Assembly (NCBI RefSeq): GCF_024721175.1
Contig: NZ_CP099402.1
Coordinates: 887,563 to 951,562, forward strand
From: Rhizobium sp. Pop5
GTDB lineage: Bacteria > Pseudomonadota > Alphaproteobacteria > Rhizobiales > Rhizobiaceae
DNA: 64,000 bases
Direction: 5' to 3'
Shown: positions 9,041-17,794 of the stretch, piece by piece
How the letters are laid out: each line of letters opens with the position of its first letter
Numbering within the stretch: position 1 is the first letter of the stretch
The notes under the pieces: generated by a model
Database searches by the model: none
What the model was told of the DNA's origin: nothing
The model's input: only the letters and a program-made list of their open reading frames with translations
Program-made: the position numbers and the translations under genes

Positions 9041-9574
9041 TCATCGATACCCCTCTTCGAGATCGATCTTCAGCGCGCCCATCAGACGAACACCGGAGTT
9101 ATACCAAGCAACGTTGATCGCGAGCTCGACAAGCTGCTTTTCCGTCAAAAACCTCGCCAGGTCTTTCCATGCCTCGTCGGAAACATCGACGTTGAGCGTC
9201 GACTCCTTGGCAAACGCCATCACGGCCTTTTCCTGTTCGTCAAAAAGCTCGGAAGTTTCGAAGTTCGGTATTGCGTGAAATTGCTCTTCCGACAGTCCGG
9301 CCTTGAGGCCATGAGAATGATGGTGCTTCACCTCGTATTCCGAATTTGTGCAATAGCCGACCGTAAGGATGGCCATTTCTCTCAGCTTGGGGCTGAGATC
9401 GGCTGCACGCACGGCATTTGCGTAGGTCAGGAAGTCGTTGAGGATCGCCGGCGCATTGGCAAGCGCAAGGAAGATGTTTCCCGTCGGAACTTTCCTTTCG
9501 TTCAGCAGGCGCGCGTTGAGCGCCGGCTCCGTTTCGGCCAGCTCCGAATTCGAGACGTATCTTACTCGTGCCAT
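9041..9574 (-). CDS. Carboxymuconolactone decarboxylase/AhpD-like family protein
   Basis: A 177-residue all-helical CMD/AhpD-fold protein. The core block is AADLSPKLREMAILTVGYCTNSEYEVKHHHSHGLKAGLSEEQ, where AhpD-type proteins carry CxxC. Here only one Cys is present, so it is not a standard peroxidase-type thiol reductant and is closer to CMD-like proteins. A C-terminal repeat follows (DVSDEAWKDLARFLTEKQLVELAINVAWYNSGVRLMGALKI). The start at 9574 (MARVRYVSN) has GGTGGAGAA in front. Operator copy C lies 74 bp upstream, making it part of the LacI-type regulon. The reaction is unknown; a role in a ring-cleavage pathway is inferred from context. Confidence 0.82.
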   Translation of the reverse strand: MARVRYVSNSELAETEPALNARLLNERKVPTGNIFLALANAPAILNDFLTYANAVRAADLSPKLREMAILTVGYCTNSEYEVKHHHSHGLKAGLSEEQFHAIPNFETSELFDEQEKAVMAFAKESTLNVDVSDEAWKDLARFLTEKQLVELAINVAWYNSGVRLMGALKIDLEEGYR

Positions 9575-9647
9575 TTCTCCACCCTCAATTTGCCGTCGTA
9601 GATCGACTTGCCCAATCGTCCAGGCAAGTGCCGTGACCAAGGTCAAG

Positions 9648-9661
9648 TGCTAACGTTTGCA
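9648..9661. promoter_or_regulatory. LacI-type operator, copy C
   Basis: TGCTAACGTTTGCA matches 13 of 14 positions of the perfect palindrome at 2175. It lies 74 bp upstream of the CMD-like gene, in the short gap after the FAH-family gene. Confidence 0.75.
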
Positions 9662-9712
9662 TTGATAGCATTCCGAAATATGAGGTCAACCAAAATCTTT
9701 CCGGATGCGAAA

Positions 9713-10492
9713 TTAGGCCCGATGAGAAGCGGCGACGACAGGATTTTTCAAGATGCCGATGCCGGGAATTTCGACTTCGAGCTCGTCGCCTAGCTGGATC
9801 GGGCCAACCCCGGCCGGCGTGCCGGTCATGATCACATCGCCTGGCAGAAGCGTCATGAAGCGGCTGAGATAAGCAACGATGTCGGCCACCGAGTAAACCA
9901 GATCTCGCGTGTTTCCCGACTGTTTGACCATCCCGTTTTGACGAAGGATGACGTCCAAATCGGTCGGATCAAGATCGGTTACGATGGCCGGACCCATCGG
10001 GGCAAAGGTATCGTAGCCCTTGCCTGCCAACAGGCAGCCGAATTTGCTTTCCTGGCGCTGAATGATGCGATCGCTGATATCGTTGCCGCATGTGTAGCCA
10101 AGGACGTGCTGCAGGGCATCTTCCTTGCTGATGTGGCGTCCGCCCTTGCCGATGATGGCGACAAGTTCAGCTTCATAATGCACGATTTCACCGTCGCACG
10201 GATATTCGATGGCATCTCCGTTTCCGCTCGCTGCCGTGCTGGGTTTCATGAACAGAACGGGCAGCGTCGGCTGCTCCTTTCCGGATTCACTGGTGTGCTC
10301 TCGGTAATTGTAGGCAACCCCAAAGATCCGGGGTCGATCGACCGGGCATAGCAGTTGGATATCCGAGAGCGGATCCACCTCGCCGGTCCGCTCGATAATC
10401 TGGAACGGATCACCAGCGATCCGTTCGATCCTGTCTTCACTTTCGACCCCGTAGTAAATTCCATCGGCTGCCTGGTAGCGTACAATCTTCAT
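9713..10492 (-). CDS. Fumarylacetoacetate hydrolase (FAH) family protein
   Basis: A 259-residue FAH-fold enzyme. The acidic metal site is recognisable: Glu107 and Glu109 (HYEAELVAIIG) and Asp138 (GYTCGNDISDR), with the later blocks RFMTLLPGDVIMTGTPAGVG and GDELEVEIPGIG. FAH-family members hydrolyse, decarboxylate or hydrate 2-oxo acids made by ring cleavage. The start was set at 10492 (MKIVRYQAAD), which has GGAGACCAAG in front. An ATG at 10504 would put operator copy D exactly where the ribosome site should be. It is a single-gene unit, and its neighbours and shared operator link it to the dioxygenase at 1156. Confidence 0.88.
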   Translation of the reverse strand: MKIVRYQAADGIYYGVESEDRIERIAGDPFQIIERTGEVDPLSDIQLLCPVDRPRIFGVAYNYREHTSESGKEQPTLPVLFMKPSTAASGNGDAIEYPCDGEIVHYEAELVAIIGKGGRHISKEDALQHVLGYTCGNDISDRIIQRQESKFGCLLAGKGYDTFAPMGPAIVTDLDPTDLDVILRQNGMVKQSGNTRDLVYSVADIVAYLSRFMTLLPGDVIMTGTPAGVGPIQLGDELEVEIPGIGILKNPVVAASHRA

Positions 10493-10507
10493 CTTGGTCT
10501 CCATTCT

Positions 10508-10521
10508 TGCTAACGTTAGCG
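10508..10521. promoter_or_regulatory. LacI-type operator, copy D
   Basis: TGCTAACGTTAGCG matches 13 of 14 positions of the palindrome at 2175 and sits 16-29 bp upstream of the FAH-family start at 10492. This is nearly the same spacing as copy A has to the dioxygenase gene. Confidence 0.77.
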
Positions 10522-10559
10522 CATCCGGCAGGGTTTCGTCAACGCATCTCCTCTCCCGG

Positions 10560-11020
10560 TCCGTGCGCACCGCCTTGTTTGCCGCCGCGGCCGAAGGCAG
10601 TTCGTCGCCGGTCGAAGCCATCGCCGCCGCGGCTAATGCTGACCTGCCCACCTTCATCAGGGATGCACCGCGAACTGAGCTCGGCGAAGATCACCATCTC
10701 CGGTGGCCGGGCGCTTGGCGGCGGAGAAGTCCAAGGAAGTCATCCTGCCGCTTGCCGACAAGCTCGGCGCTGCCGTCGGCGCCAGCCGTGCCGCCGTCGA
10801 CGCCGGTTATGCGCCGAACGACTGGCAGGTCGGTCAGACCGGCAAGGTCGTCGCCCCGCAGCTTTGTATCGCCGCCGGCATCTCCGGGGCGATCCAGCAT
10901 CTGGCCGGCATGAAGGGCAGTAAGGTCATCGTCGCCATCAACAAGGACGAGGAGGCGCCGATGTGCCAGGTCGCCGACTACGGTCTCGTCGCCGATCTTC
11001 GAGGCCCTGCCGGGAGCTCG
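10560..11020 (+). pseudogene. etfA: Decayed C-terminal part of electron transfer flavoprotein alpha subunit
   Basis: Three reading frames in turn give pieces of EtfA. First is VRTALFAAAAEGSSSPVEAI (about 10560-10660), then [16 protein letters not shown] (about 10675-10720). The FAD-binding core follows: [88 protein letters not shown] (about 10735-11000). The frame is lost again at the C-terminus. At least two internal frameshifts are needed and the N-terminal half (about 190 residues) is absent, so it cannot make a working protein. No EtfB or dehydrogenase partner lies nearby. It is a relic and the only content of the 10522-11156 gap. Confidence 0.88.
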
Positions 11021-11156
11021 ATGGGGTGCTGCGAGCCGGCTCATGAACCTGAGCTTAGCGGTGGCGCACTATTGGCCGCGCCTCGCTCGAAGCGTCCCCC
11101 TCGACAATGATGCCGAGCCTATTGCCACGACACCGTGACCTTGATCGTTGTAACCT

Positions 11157-12305
11157 TTAGAGACCAAGACTGCGCCTGGCTTGCATGAAGCTGCGTGCAT
11201 CGTTCAGGCAGTCGACGGCAAGGAGCCGGTCGCCGCTCAGATAGGACACGGTCATGCTGGCTTCTGTAGCGCCCAGTGTGGTCGTCGTACGATCGTAGCC
11301 CCGATTGAGACCAGCGATCTGCAATTTCGTTGCATATTGATCTGACCAGAACCAGGGGCGGGGATGGTAGGGAACATTCATACCGAGGATATTGCGTGCA
11401 ACGTGTTCCGCCTGGTCGATTGCGTGCGGGACCGACTCGATCCGAATTACCTCACCGGCATGTTCGAACGCGGCGCAGTCGCCTGCGGCCCAGACTGCAG
11501 GGTCGGATGTGTGGCCGAATGCGTCGACAAGGATGCCACTTTGCGTGTCCAAGCCGGCACACTCTGCAAGACTTGTTTCAGGTCGGACACCGATCCCGAC
11601 CACAACCGCGTCGAAAGACGGAGACGACCCGTGCTCCAACGTGGCCATGACCGCCGCACCGTCCGATTTGAGCCCAGCAAGGCCGGTACCCTCGCGGATG
11701 TCGACGCCTTGGGAGCGGTGCAATTCCCGAAAGTAGGCAGCCGTCGGTTCAGCGGCCACGCGGTTGAGGATACGTGGCGCCATCTCGACCAGCGTCACCG
11801 CGACACCAGCCTGGCGTGCGGCCGCTGCCACTTCTAGCCCGACATAGCCCCCGCCGACGACGAGAAGGCGAGCGCCGTGAACGAGAAGTGGTCGCAGTGC
11901 ATCCGCATCTGCCTTGCTCCTCAGGTAGAAGATCCTGTCGATGCCTTCCGTCATACACGCCGGCAAGCGCACCGGACTGGACCCCATGGCAAGAACGAGA
12001 TGATCGTAGGGCAATTGCGCTCGTGATGTCTCGACGGTCTTGCAGGCGAGATCGATAGAGAGTGCGGGTTCGTCGGGCCGTAGGTCTATCCCGTTTCGCT
12101 CGTAAAAGTCGTCATTGCGAAGCGACAGGCGCTCGGCCGCAAGCGTTCCGAGCAGGTATGCCTTGCTGAGCGGCGGGCGTTGATAGGGCGTCACCTCCTC
12201 AGCGCCGAGCAGCGTTATGACACCTTCGAACTTCTCCTGCCGCAGTGTTGCCGCCGCGGCGAAGCCGGCTTGCCCGGCGCCTATAATGACAACGCGCGTG
12301 GCCAT
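11157..12305 (-). CDS. FAD-dependent ferredoxin reductase of a class I P450 system
   Basis: A 382-residue pyridine-nucleotide-disulphide-type reductase of the putidaredoxin reductase family. The FAD-binding motif is VVIIGAGQAGFAAA at the N-terminus and the NAD(P)-binding motif LLVVGGGYVGLEVAAAA is near residue 150. A second FAD block lies near VWAAGDCA. The C-terminal domain has RPWFWSDQYATKLQIAGL. It would pass electrons from NAD(P)H to the ferredoxin encoded 3 bp upstream and so to the P450. Operon order is P450, ferredoxin, reductase. It is about 20-40 residues shorter than some relatives but has all domains. Confidence 0.92.
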   Translation of the reverse strand: MATRVVIIGAGQAGFAAAATLRQEKFEGVITLLGAEEVTPYQRPPLSKAYLLGTLAAERLSLRNDDFYERNGIDLRPDEPALSIDLACKTVETSRAQLPYDHLVLAMGSSPVRLPACMTEGIDRIFYLRSKADADALRPLLVHGARLLVVGGGYVGLEVAAAARQAGVAVTLVEMAPRILNRVAAEPTAAYFRELHRSQGVDIREGTGLAGLKSDGAAVMATLEHGSSPSFDAVVVGIGVRPETSLAECAGLDTQSGILVDAFGHTSDPAVWAAGDCAAFEHAGEVIRIESVPHAIDQAEHVARNILGMNVPYHPRPWFWSDQYATKLQIAGLNRGYDRTTTTLGATEASMTVSYLSGDRLLAVDCLNDARSFMQARRSLGL

Positions 12306-12308
12306 GGT

Positions 12309-12629
12309 TTACATCCCCCTGGGGACGCGGATTATCGCGCCGTCAAGCCGAGCGTCCACCTTGATCTGGCAACCGAGTCGGCTGCCGGGTTCACGGGCCG
12401 CGGTGGTGAAATCGAGCATGTCATTTTCGTGGTCGCTGGCAGGATCGAGCCTGCTCGCGAGGTCCTCATCGATGATCACGTGGCAAGTCGCGCAGGCGGC
12501 GGCGCCATTGCATTCGGCGACGATACCCGTCACCGAATTCTGCAGGGCAACCTCCATCAGGCTGAGACCCAGGGATGCGTTGCATGCACGTGCGCTTCCG
12601 TCCGGAAGTATGAATGTGACGTTGGCCAT
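12309..12629 (-). CDS. [2Fe-2S] ferredoxin (putidaredoxin/adrenodoxin type)
   Basis: A 106-residue ferredoxin with the four cluster cysteines in adrenodoxin-type spacing: Cys40, Cys46, Cys49 (ECNGAAACATC) and Cys87 (RLGCQIK). It is the electron shuttle between the reductase encoded downstream and the P450 encoded upstream. The start at 12629 has GAGGAGGAAAAA in front. It lies 12 bp after the P450 stop and 3 bp before the reductase start. Confidence 0.95.
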   Translation of the reverse strand: MANVTFILPDGSARACNASLGLSLMEVALQNSVTGIVAECNGAAACATCHVIIDEDLASRLDPASDHENDMLDFTTAAREPGSRLGCQIKVDARLDGAIIRVPRGM

Positions 12630-12641
12630 TTTTTCCTCCTC

Positions 12642-13835
12642 TCAAACCTCCCAGGTCACGGGCAGGGTGGTCGGCCCGCGGAAAACCCATCCGTGAACGC
12701 GCACCTCGTCATGACGGGCAAGACGCAAATTGCGAAGGCGTTCGAATAGTCCGGGTACGACAAGACGACCAACCATATGGCGGGCAAGCCAGGCGCCGGC
12801 ACAGAAGTGAGGGCCGGCCCCGAAAGCCAGATGCGATTTCTTTTCCCGGAAGACGTCGAAATGGTCGGGAGCCTCGAAGCGGCTTCCGTCGCGGTTGGCC
12901 GCGCCGACGCATAAGCCGATCTGGTCCCCCTCGTGCAGCTGGATGCCGGAAAAAACCACGTCTCGCGTCACTCGGCGCGGATACATGCCGATCGGCGAGA
13001 TCCAACGGACGGATTCCTCGAAAGCCGTCGGCCAAAGGTTCGGGTCAGCCTTGACCCGTTCCAGCTGATCGGGGTTCTCGAGAAGTCCGAGCAACAGCGT
13101 CAGGATGGAGTCGCGTGGTTCGTTCAGGCCACCGCCAACCGCAACCTTGATATTCGCATAGATCTGCTCGAGGCTATGAGGATCCTCCGCATGGAGCATC
13201 GAAGACAGAACGGAACCGTTCGGCTGGTCACGATGGTAGGGCAGCGCGCGTTGGATTGCATCTTCAACGCCGCGTGCGGCGTCCTCCGCCTTTTGGGAGA
13301 TTTCGGGATCGGCCGAGTAGTTGCCGGCGCCGTCGATCAAGGATTGCGACCAGAGCGCCATCGTCTGCCAGTCGATGTCGATGAAACCGAGCACCTCCGC
13401 CAATGCCCGGCCGGCCATCGGGGCGGCGAGCGCATTCAGCAGATCAGCCTCGCCGTCTTTCTCGAAAGTGGCGACCACCTCGTCGAAAATGATTTCCAGT
13501 CGCGGTGCCCAACAGGATTTGACCGCGCCCGGTCGCAGCGCTGGCTCGATGGCCTTGCGTTCGCGTGCGTGAAGCTCCCCATCCTTACGCATCATGGTGT
13601 GGCCCATGACCTTGTTGACGAGGGATTGCGGATTGACCGACGAGAATGTCTCAGAATCACGTTCCATGGCCACGACGTCGTCGTAGCGGGTCGCAACCAT
13701 GATATTGGCGGCTTCGATCTTGACGATGGCAGCCATTTTGCGAGCGCGTTCGAAAGTCGGATAAGGATCCTTCAAAAGCTCGCCGAACGAGACATCCGAA
13801 ATTGCGGGCACAGATCTTTGATCGTTTGCAGGCAT
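12642..13835 (-). CDS. Cytochrome P450
   Basis: A 397-residue soluble bacterial P450. The haem-binding motif FGAGPHFCAG places the proximal cysteine at about residue 345, and the K-helix motif is ESVRW. The I-helix reads VAVGGGLNEPRDSI where most P450s have AGxDTT, so the usual Thr of the proton relay is missing; this GGGLNEPRD form is known in some bacterial P450 groups. The start at 13835 is preceded by GGAGGAGATACA. It is the first gene of a complete class I electron-transfer operon, divergent from the LysR regulator at 13961. The substrate is unknown. Confidence 0.95.
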   Translation of the reverse strand: MPANDQRSVPAISDVSFGELLKDPYPTFERARKMAAIVKIEAANIMVATRYDDVVAMERDSETFSSVNPQSLVNKVMGHTMMRKDGELHARERKAIEPALRPGAVKSCWAPRLEIIFDEVVATFEKDGEADLLNALAAPMAGRALAEVLGFIDIDWQTMALWSQSLIDGAGNYSADPEISQKAEDAARGVEDAIQRALPYHRDQPNGSVLSSMLHAEDPHSLEQIYANIKVAVGGGLNEPRDSILTLLLGLLENPDQLERVKADPNLWPTAFEESVRWISPIGMYPRRVTRDVVFSGIQLHEGDQIGLCVGAANRDGSRFEAPDHFDVFREKKSHLAFGAGPHFCAGAWLARHMVGRLVVPGLFERLRNLRLARHDEVRVHGWVFRGPTTLPVTWEV

Positions 13836-13960
13836 TGTATCTCCTCCAATCTCGCCCTCCAGCGAGTTGCTCAGCGATGAAGTTACAAAGAGACTTTCCT
13901 TGCGACAATTGGATGGATACGATGAATGTCATCGGATTTTTCGATGACCCAGGAAAAGCG

Positions 13961-14923
13961 ATGATTCCGGACGATTTGGCCCAGATCGATTTGAGATCGA
14001 TGCATGTGCTTGTTGCAGTCCATGACGCAAGGTCGTTTTCTGCTGCGGCTGTGCAGTTGGATATCAGCCAGTCCACGGTGAGTTATGCGATCGACCGCCT
14101 TCGCCGCGCATTCCGCGACCCCCTCTTTGTGCGGCAGGGCAACAGCATTGCCGAGACGGACAAGTGCAAGGATCTCGTCTCGCAAGCGCGCGAGATCGTC
14201 GACCGCATGCTGGCGATTGCCGTACCGGAGGAATTCGATCCCGAGACCGCGGACGGTACAGTGACACTTTCATGCAATCACCACGAGCGCTTCCTGCTGC
14301 TGCCAACGTTCATCCCGGCCTTGCGGGCGGCGGCGCCGAAGGTGGTGCTCAATGTCTTGGAATCGGCCGTCAACGGAAAGCAGCAGTTGAAGGAAAACAG
14401 CGCCGATATCGTGCTTGGGCCAGTCCGCATCCTCGGAGAAGGCTATTTCCGTAGAAGGATATTCTCCGACCACTATTCCTGTGTCATGGATGCGCAAAAT
14501 CCGCTTGCCGCCGATGAATTGACGCTTGAGCGCTTCCGCAAAGCCGCTCATGTCGCCGTCACGCACAACGGCCAATGGCAGGCGCTTTATTTCGCGGCGC
14601 TGCGTGAACACGACATCTTTCTCACGCCGCAGCTCACCCTTCCAAGTCACGATAGTATTGAACTAATGATTGCTGGCACGGACCTTGTTGCGACCATTCC
14701 CAACAGGCTGGCACGTGCCTACGGCGGGCGACTCTGCGTGCGGCGTTTTCCGGTTCACATTGCAATCGACATCGACATGTATTGGACAGAGCGGACCCAT
14801 AAATCGGGCTTGCATCGCTGGGCACGGCAGTTGTTGGCTGACGTGACGACGTCATGTCTCAATCGGTCGCCGGACGGAGACGATCACCGCGAGTATCGGG
14901 GGGAGGTCAGTTCAGAACGATAA
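13961..14923 (+). CDS. LysR-family transcriptional regulator
   Basis: A 320-residue LysR regulator with the winged HTH at the N-terminus (IDLRSMHVLVAVHDARSFSAAAVQLDISQSTVSYAIDRLRRAFRDPLFVR) and a co-inducer domain beyond residue 90. Of several in-frame ATGs, 13961 was chosen because AGGAAA lies 5 bases upstream and the HTH then begins at the normal distance; 13877 and 13922 remain possible. The helix-turn and spacing are closer to the NodD/NahR/LinR side of the family (impression only). It is divergent from the P450 operon, which is its likely target. Confidence 0.9.
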   Translation: MIPDDLAQIDLRSMHVLVAVHDARSFSAAAVQLDISQSTVSYAIDRLRRAFRDPLFVRQGNSIAETDKCKDLVSQAREIVDRMLAIAVPEEFDPETADGTVTLSCNHHERFLLLPTFIPALRAAAPKVVLNVLESAVNGKQQLKENSADIVLGPVRILGEGYFRRRIFSDHYSCVMDAQNPLAADELTLERFRKAAHVAVTHNGQWQALYFAALREHDIFLTPQLTLPSHDSIELMIAGTDLVATIPNRLARAYGGRLCVRRFPVHIAIDIDMYWTERTHKSGLHRWARQLLADVTTSCLNRSPDGDDHREYRGEVSSER

Positions 14924-14996
14924 CCGGTAGCCTCGGCCTTACTCCTTGATCGCCTTCTTTTCAACGGAACAGGTAAAAAGCCACTCCGATGAGCGC

Positions 14997-15752
14997 TTAT
15001 TCGGCGGCGACGCTCGGAGGCTTCTTGGTCGGCCGTCGGGCTTCCGACGTCAATTCCGGAAATAGATGACCGGCATGCTCGATGACGTTCGCGCTCGTCT
15101 CCCGGATATGAAGCTCGATCAACTTTAATGCCGTATCGACATTCCGCTCCATGACAGCGTCAACGATCATCTTGTGTTCAACGTCCTTCTCCCGCCATTT
15201 CGTGCGAAACTGTGACGACATGCGTCGATACCGATGTGCGCGCTCAAAAAGCTTGGCTCTCATTTCGAGCAGCACTGGCGAGCCGCAGGCAGCAACAAGC
15301 GAATAGTGGAATTCGCCATGCACCACGCTCCACTCATCAGAAAGATAGTATTCTCCGCCGATGCGCTGCTGGAGCCTCTCCATTCGATGAAACGCGGAAA
15401 GGATATTGCCTTCCCAAAGGTCATCGCCCTTGCGTATCGCTTTGGCAAGTGCTTCTCGTTCAATGAGGACGCGTGCATCCGTAAGATCGTTGAGATCGGC
15501 AATCGAGACGGGTGCCACCACAAAACCACGCTGTCCTTCTGCAACCACAAGATTTTCTGCAGAGAGACGTGAGAGGGCTTCTCTCAAGGTCGAGAAACTT
15601 ACTTCGTAGCGTTCACGCAGGCTTTCAAAGCGCAACTTCTCACCGGGTTTGAGATCGCAATTTACGATATCCCGTCGCATGCGTTGCAGCACGTCGCCGG
15701 CTCGTGTCTCGCCGCCTGCATTTTGTTTTTCCAAGATGGTCTCCCGGCTCAT
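14997..15752 (-). CDS. GntR-family regulator (FadR/FCD subgroup)
   Basis: A 251-residue GntR regulator with the N-terminal winged HTH (VLQRMRRDIVNCDLKPGEKLRFESLRERYEVSFSTLREALSRLSAENLV). An all-helical FCD effector domain follows, with candidate metal or ligand residues in LTDARVLIEREAL, VHGEFHYSLV and DVEHKMIVDAVMERN. The start at 15752 (MSRETILEK) was preferred over an upstream TTG whose Shine-Dalgarno abuts the codon. It is divergent from the dioxygenase-hydrolase-dehydrogenase operon at 15981. Repeated TTCGAA-centred elements fill the shared promoter region and recur at 31.2-31.5 kb, suggesting it controls both loci. Confidence 0.92.
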   Translation of the reverse strand: MSRETILEKQNAGGETRAGDVLQRMRRDIVNCDLKPGEKLRFESLRERYEVSFSTLREALSRLSAENLVVAEGQRGFVVAPVSIADLNDLTDARVLIEREALAKAIRKGDDLWEGNILSAFHRMERLQQRIGGEYYLSDEWSVVHGEFHYSLVAACGSPVLLEMRAKLFERAHRYRRMSSQFRTKWREKDVEHKMIVDAVMERNVDTALKLIELHIRETSANVIEHAGHLFPELTSEARRPTKKPPSVAAE

Positions 15753-15795
15753 GTGTTGAGATGCCACACGTTTCAACCCTTATGGAAGTTTAGGG

Positions 15796-15905
15796 ATAAT
15801 TTCGAAAAAATCAATCTTGGCGAAATTTATCATTTCCATTCTGAAAAAACCGTATTCGAAATGCGCCCAATCATAAATTTCGTAAAACTCCATAATTTCG
15901 AAAAT
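15796..15905. promoter_or_regulatory. Cluster of TTCGAA-centred operator-like sites
   Basis: Four AT-rich elements with a central CG lie between the GntR gene and the 15981 operon. They are AATTTCGAAAA (centre 15803), TATTCGAAATG (15857), AAATTTCGTAAAA (15881) and ATAATTTCGAAAAT (15899). A half-like CGAAATTT occurs at 15821. The last site is about 80 bp upstream of the operon start. The same element occurs at 31221-31504. The GntR link is inferred from position. Confidence 0.65.
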
Positions 15906-15980
15906 CCCTTGCATTGACGATCTAACTGGCGTATCAGAACTGCAGCGGAACAGAGCATCGCAATTTCAAGGGAGGAAGAA

Positions 15981-16886
15981 ATGACGCACCTCGTGCACGC
16001 CATTGGGCACTTGAAGGTCAATGTGACGAACCCGGATGCGGTTATTCGTGATTCGACCGAAATTTTGGGATTGAGGGTTTCTCACCAGGAAAGGGATCAG
16101 ACCTGGCTCAGCTCAAACGGGCGTGCGGCTGAGCTGGTGCTGGTCCATGGAGACGAGAATTCGGCCCACACGATCGGCCTTGAAGCCCTGACAAAGACCG
16201 ACGTCGAGGCTGTGGCGTCGCGTATAGAGCCTGCCGGCTGCCGTATTCTGTCTCACCAACCAAGCCTGTCCTGCATGGATGCAGGCGTGACCTTCGCGAC
16301 ACCGGAAGGCTTGCGTTTCGAGGTCCATACGCCGATCCGCAACAACATTCGGGGGCAGCGTTTTCCCACGAACGGCATCATGCCGCGCCGCATTGACCAC
16401 ATCAATCTGATTTCGCCGGATCCGGTTGCCACCAGAGCGCAGCTTGAAGCTGTTGGGGGCATGAAGCTGTCCGAGCGTATGGTCAATGATGCGCTCAGTT
16501 GGATGTATGGCGGTAACCGCCAGCACCATGTTCTTGGTGTGGTCAAGGGTGCCGCAGCCGGGCTGCACCATGTCTCGTTCGAGTTTGTAGAGTTCAACAT
16601 GTATTGCCGGCTCGGCGATATCCTCGACCGCTTTGACCGGCAACTTCTTTGGGGCCCAGGACGGCATCGTCCGGGCGACAATACCTATGCCTATTACACC
16701 GATGCCAGCGGCATGATGATCGAATGCTCTGGTCCGATGTCGCACATTGCTGACGACTTGAACTTCGAACCCAACGTCATAACGAACTTGGAACGCCCCG
16801 GTAACGTCCGCGACATGAACGTCTGGGGCACGCCTGCGCCATTGGAATGGCGTGAACATTTCCACCCCTTCACCAAGATCGTCTGA
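15981..16886 (+). CDS. Type I extradiol dioxygenase (VOC superfamily)
   Basis: A 301-residue two-domain VOC dioxygenase. Metal ligands are visible as His140 (RRIDHINLI), His196/197 (GLHHVSFE) and Glu248 (MMIECSG). The block GPGRHRPGDNTYAYYTDASG is typical of 2,3-dihydroxybiphenyl/catechol-type enzymes. It would open a catecholic ring at the meta position with O2. The start at 15981 has a strong GGGAGGAAGAA. It is first in an operon with an alpha/beta hydrolase (20 bp later) and an Ldh2-type dehydrogenase. This fits a hydroxylase, dioxygenase, hydrolase route with the FAD hydroxylase at 23171. Confidence 0.88.
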   Translation: MTHLVHAIGHLKVNVTNPDAVIRDSTEILGLRVSHQERDQTWLSSNGRAAELVLVHGDENSAHTIGLEALTKTDVEAVASRIEPAGCRILSHQPSLSCMDAGVTFATPEGLRFEVHTPIRNNIRGQRFPTNGIMPRRIDHINLISPDPVATRAQLEAVGGMKLSERMVNDALSWMYGGNRQHHVLGVVKGAAAGLHHVSFEFVEFNMYCRLGDILDRFDRQLLWGPGRHRPGDNTYAYYTDASGMMIECSGPMSHIADDLNFEPNVITNLERPGNVRDMNVWGTPAPLEWREHFHPFTKIV

Positions 16887-16906
16887 ACAATCCGAGGTAA
16901 GATGTC

Positions 16907-17794
16907 ATGCAACAAAAGCTCACGTTTATGTCGGACGGACTGAAGATATCAGCCGTGCTCCATATCCCGGACGCTCGCCAGGCCGGGCAGAAGCTCCCCG
17001 CATTCATCGTCTGCCACGGTTTTGTTGGCTCCAAGGATGAAAGTCACGCGCAGATTCAGGCCGAAATGATGGAAGCATTCGGCTATATCGCCTTGCGGTT
17101 CGATTTTCGCAGCTGCGGCGAAAGCGAGGGGGAGCGTGCGCAGGTGCGCTGCTTCGACCAGGTTGCTGATGCCAAGAACGCCCTGACGTTCCTTGCCGGC
17201 CGAGAGGAAGTGGATTCGGCGCGTATCGGCATAACGGGTCATAGTTTCGGTGCGGCCGTCTCCGTCTACACGGCAGGTGTTGACGAGCGTGTTGCCTGCT
17301 GCCTCTCGTCCTGTGGTTGGGGTAACGGCGAGCGAAAGTTCCGCGGCCAGCACCCGACGCCCGAATCATGGGATAAGTTCATCGGCATTCTCGAAAACGG
17401 TCGCAAGCATAAGCAGGAGACCGGCCAAAGCCTCTGGATGTCCCGCTTCGATGCCGTCCCGATCCCTGAACATCTGCGCAAGAACCTCTCGCCGAAGGCA
17501 ATCATGGAGATCCCGGTCGAAACTGCGTGGTCGATGTATAATTTCCGTGCGGACGATGTCATCGGCAATATCGCGCCGCGCCCCTTGCTTTTGTTCCACA
17601 CCGCCAATGACATCATCACGCCGACAAGTGAATCCATCCGCATGTTCGAGAGGGCCGGCCAGCCAACCGAACTCATGTTGATCGATACGACGGCGCACTT
17701 CCCGCTTGCACCAGGCGATGCGCCGCGCACCAAGGCGATGATGAAAGGTTGGCTGGACAAGTTCTTTCCGTCTCCGCTGGGCACTGCGTCATGA
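16907..17794 (+). CDS. Alpha/beta-hydrolase (dienelactone hydrolase/peptidase S9-like)
   Basis: A 295-residue alpha/beta-hydrolase. The nucleophile elbow is GHSFGA with Ser113, the likely acid is Asp235 (HTANDIITP) and the base His264 (TTAHFPLAP). The oxyanion-hole region VCHGFVGSKD is near residue 36. It lies second in the 15981 operon after an extradiol dioxygenase, so it may hydrolyse the ring-cleavage product or an ester or lactone intermediate (inference). Its stop overlaps the next start by ATGA, indicating coupled translation. Confidence 0.88.
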   Translation: MQQKLTFMSDGLKISAVLHIPDARQAGQKLPAFIVCHGFVGSKDESHAQIQAEMMEAFGYIALRFDFRSCGESEGERAQVRCFDQVADAKNALTFLAGREEVDSARIGITGHSFGAAVSVYTAGVDERVACCLSSCGWGNGERKFRGQHPTPESWDKFIGILENGRKHKQETGQSLWMSRFDAVPIPEHLRKNLSPKAIMEIPVETAWSMYNFRADDVIGNIAPRPLLLFHTANDIITPTSESIRMFERAGQPTELMLIDTTAHFPLAPGDAPRTKAMMKGWLDKFFPSPLGTAS

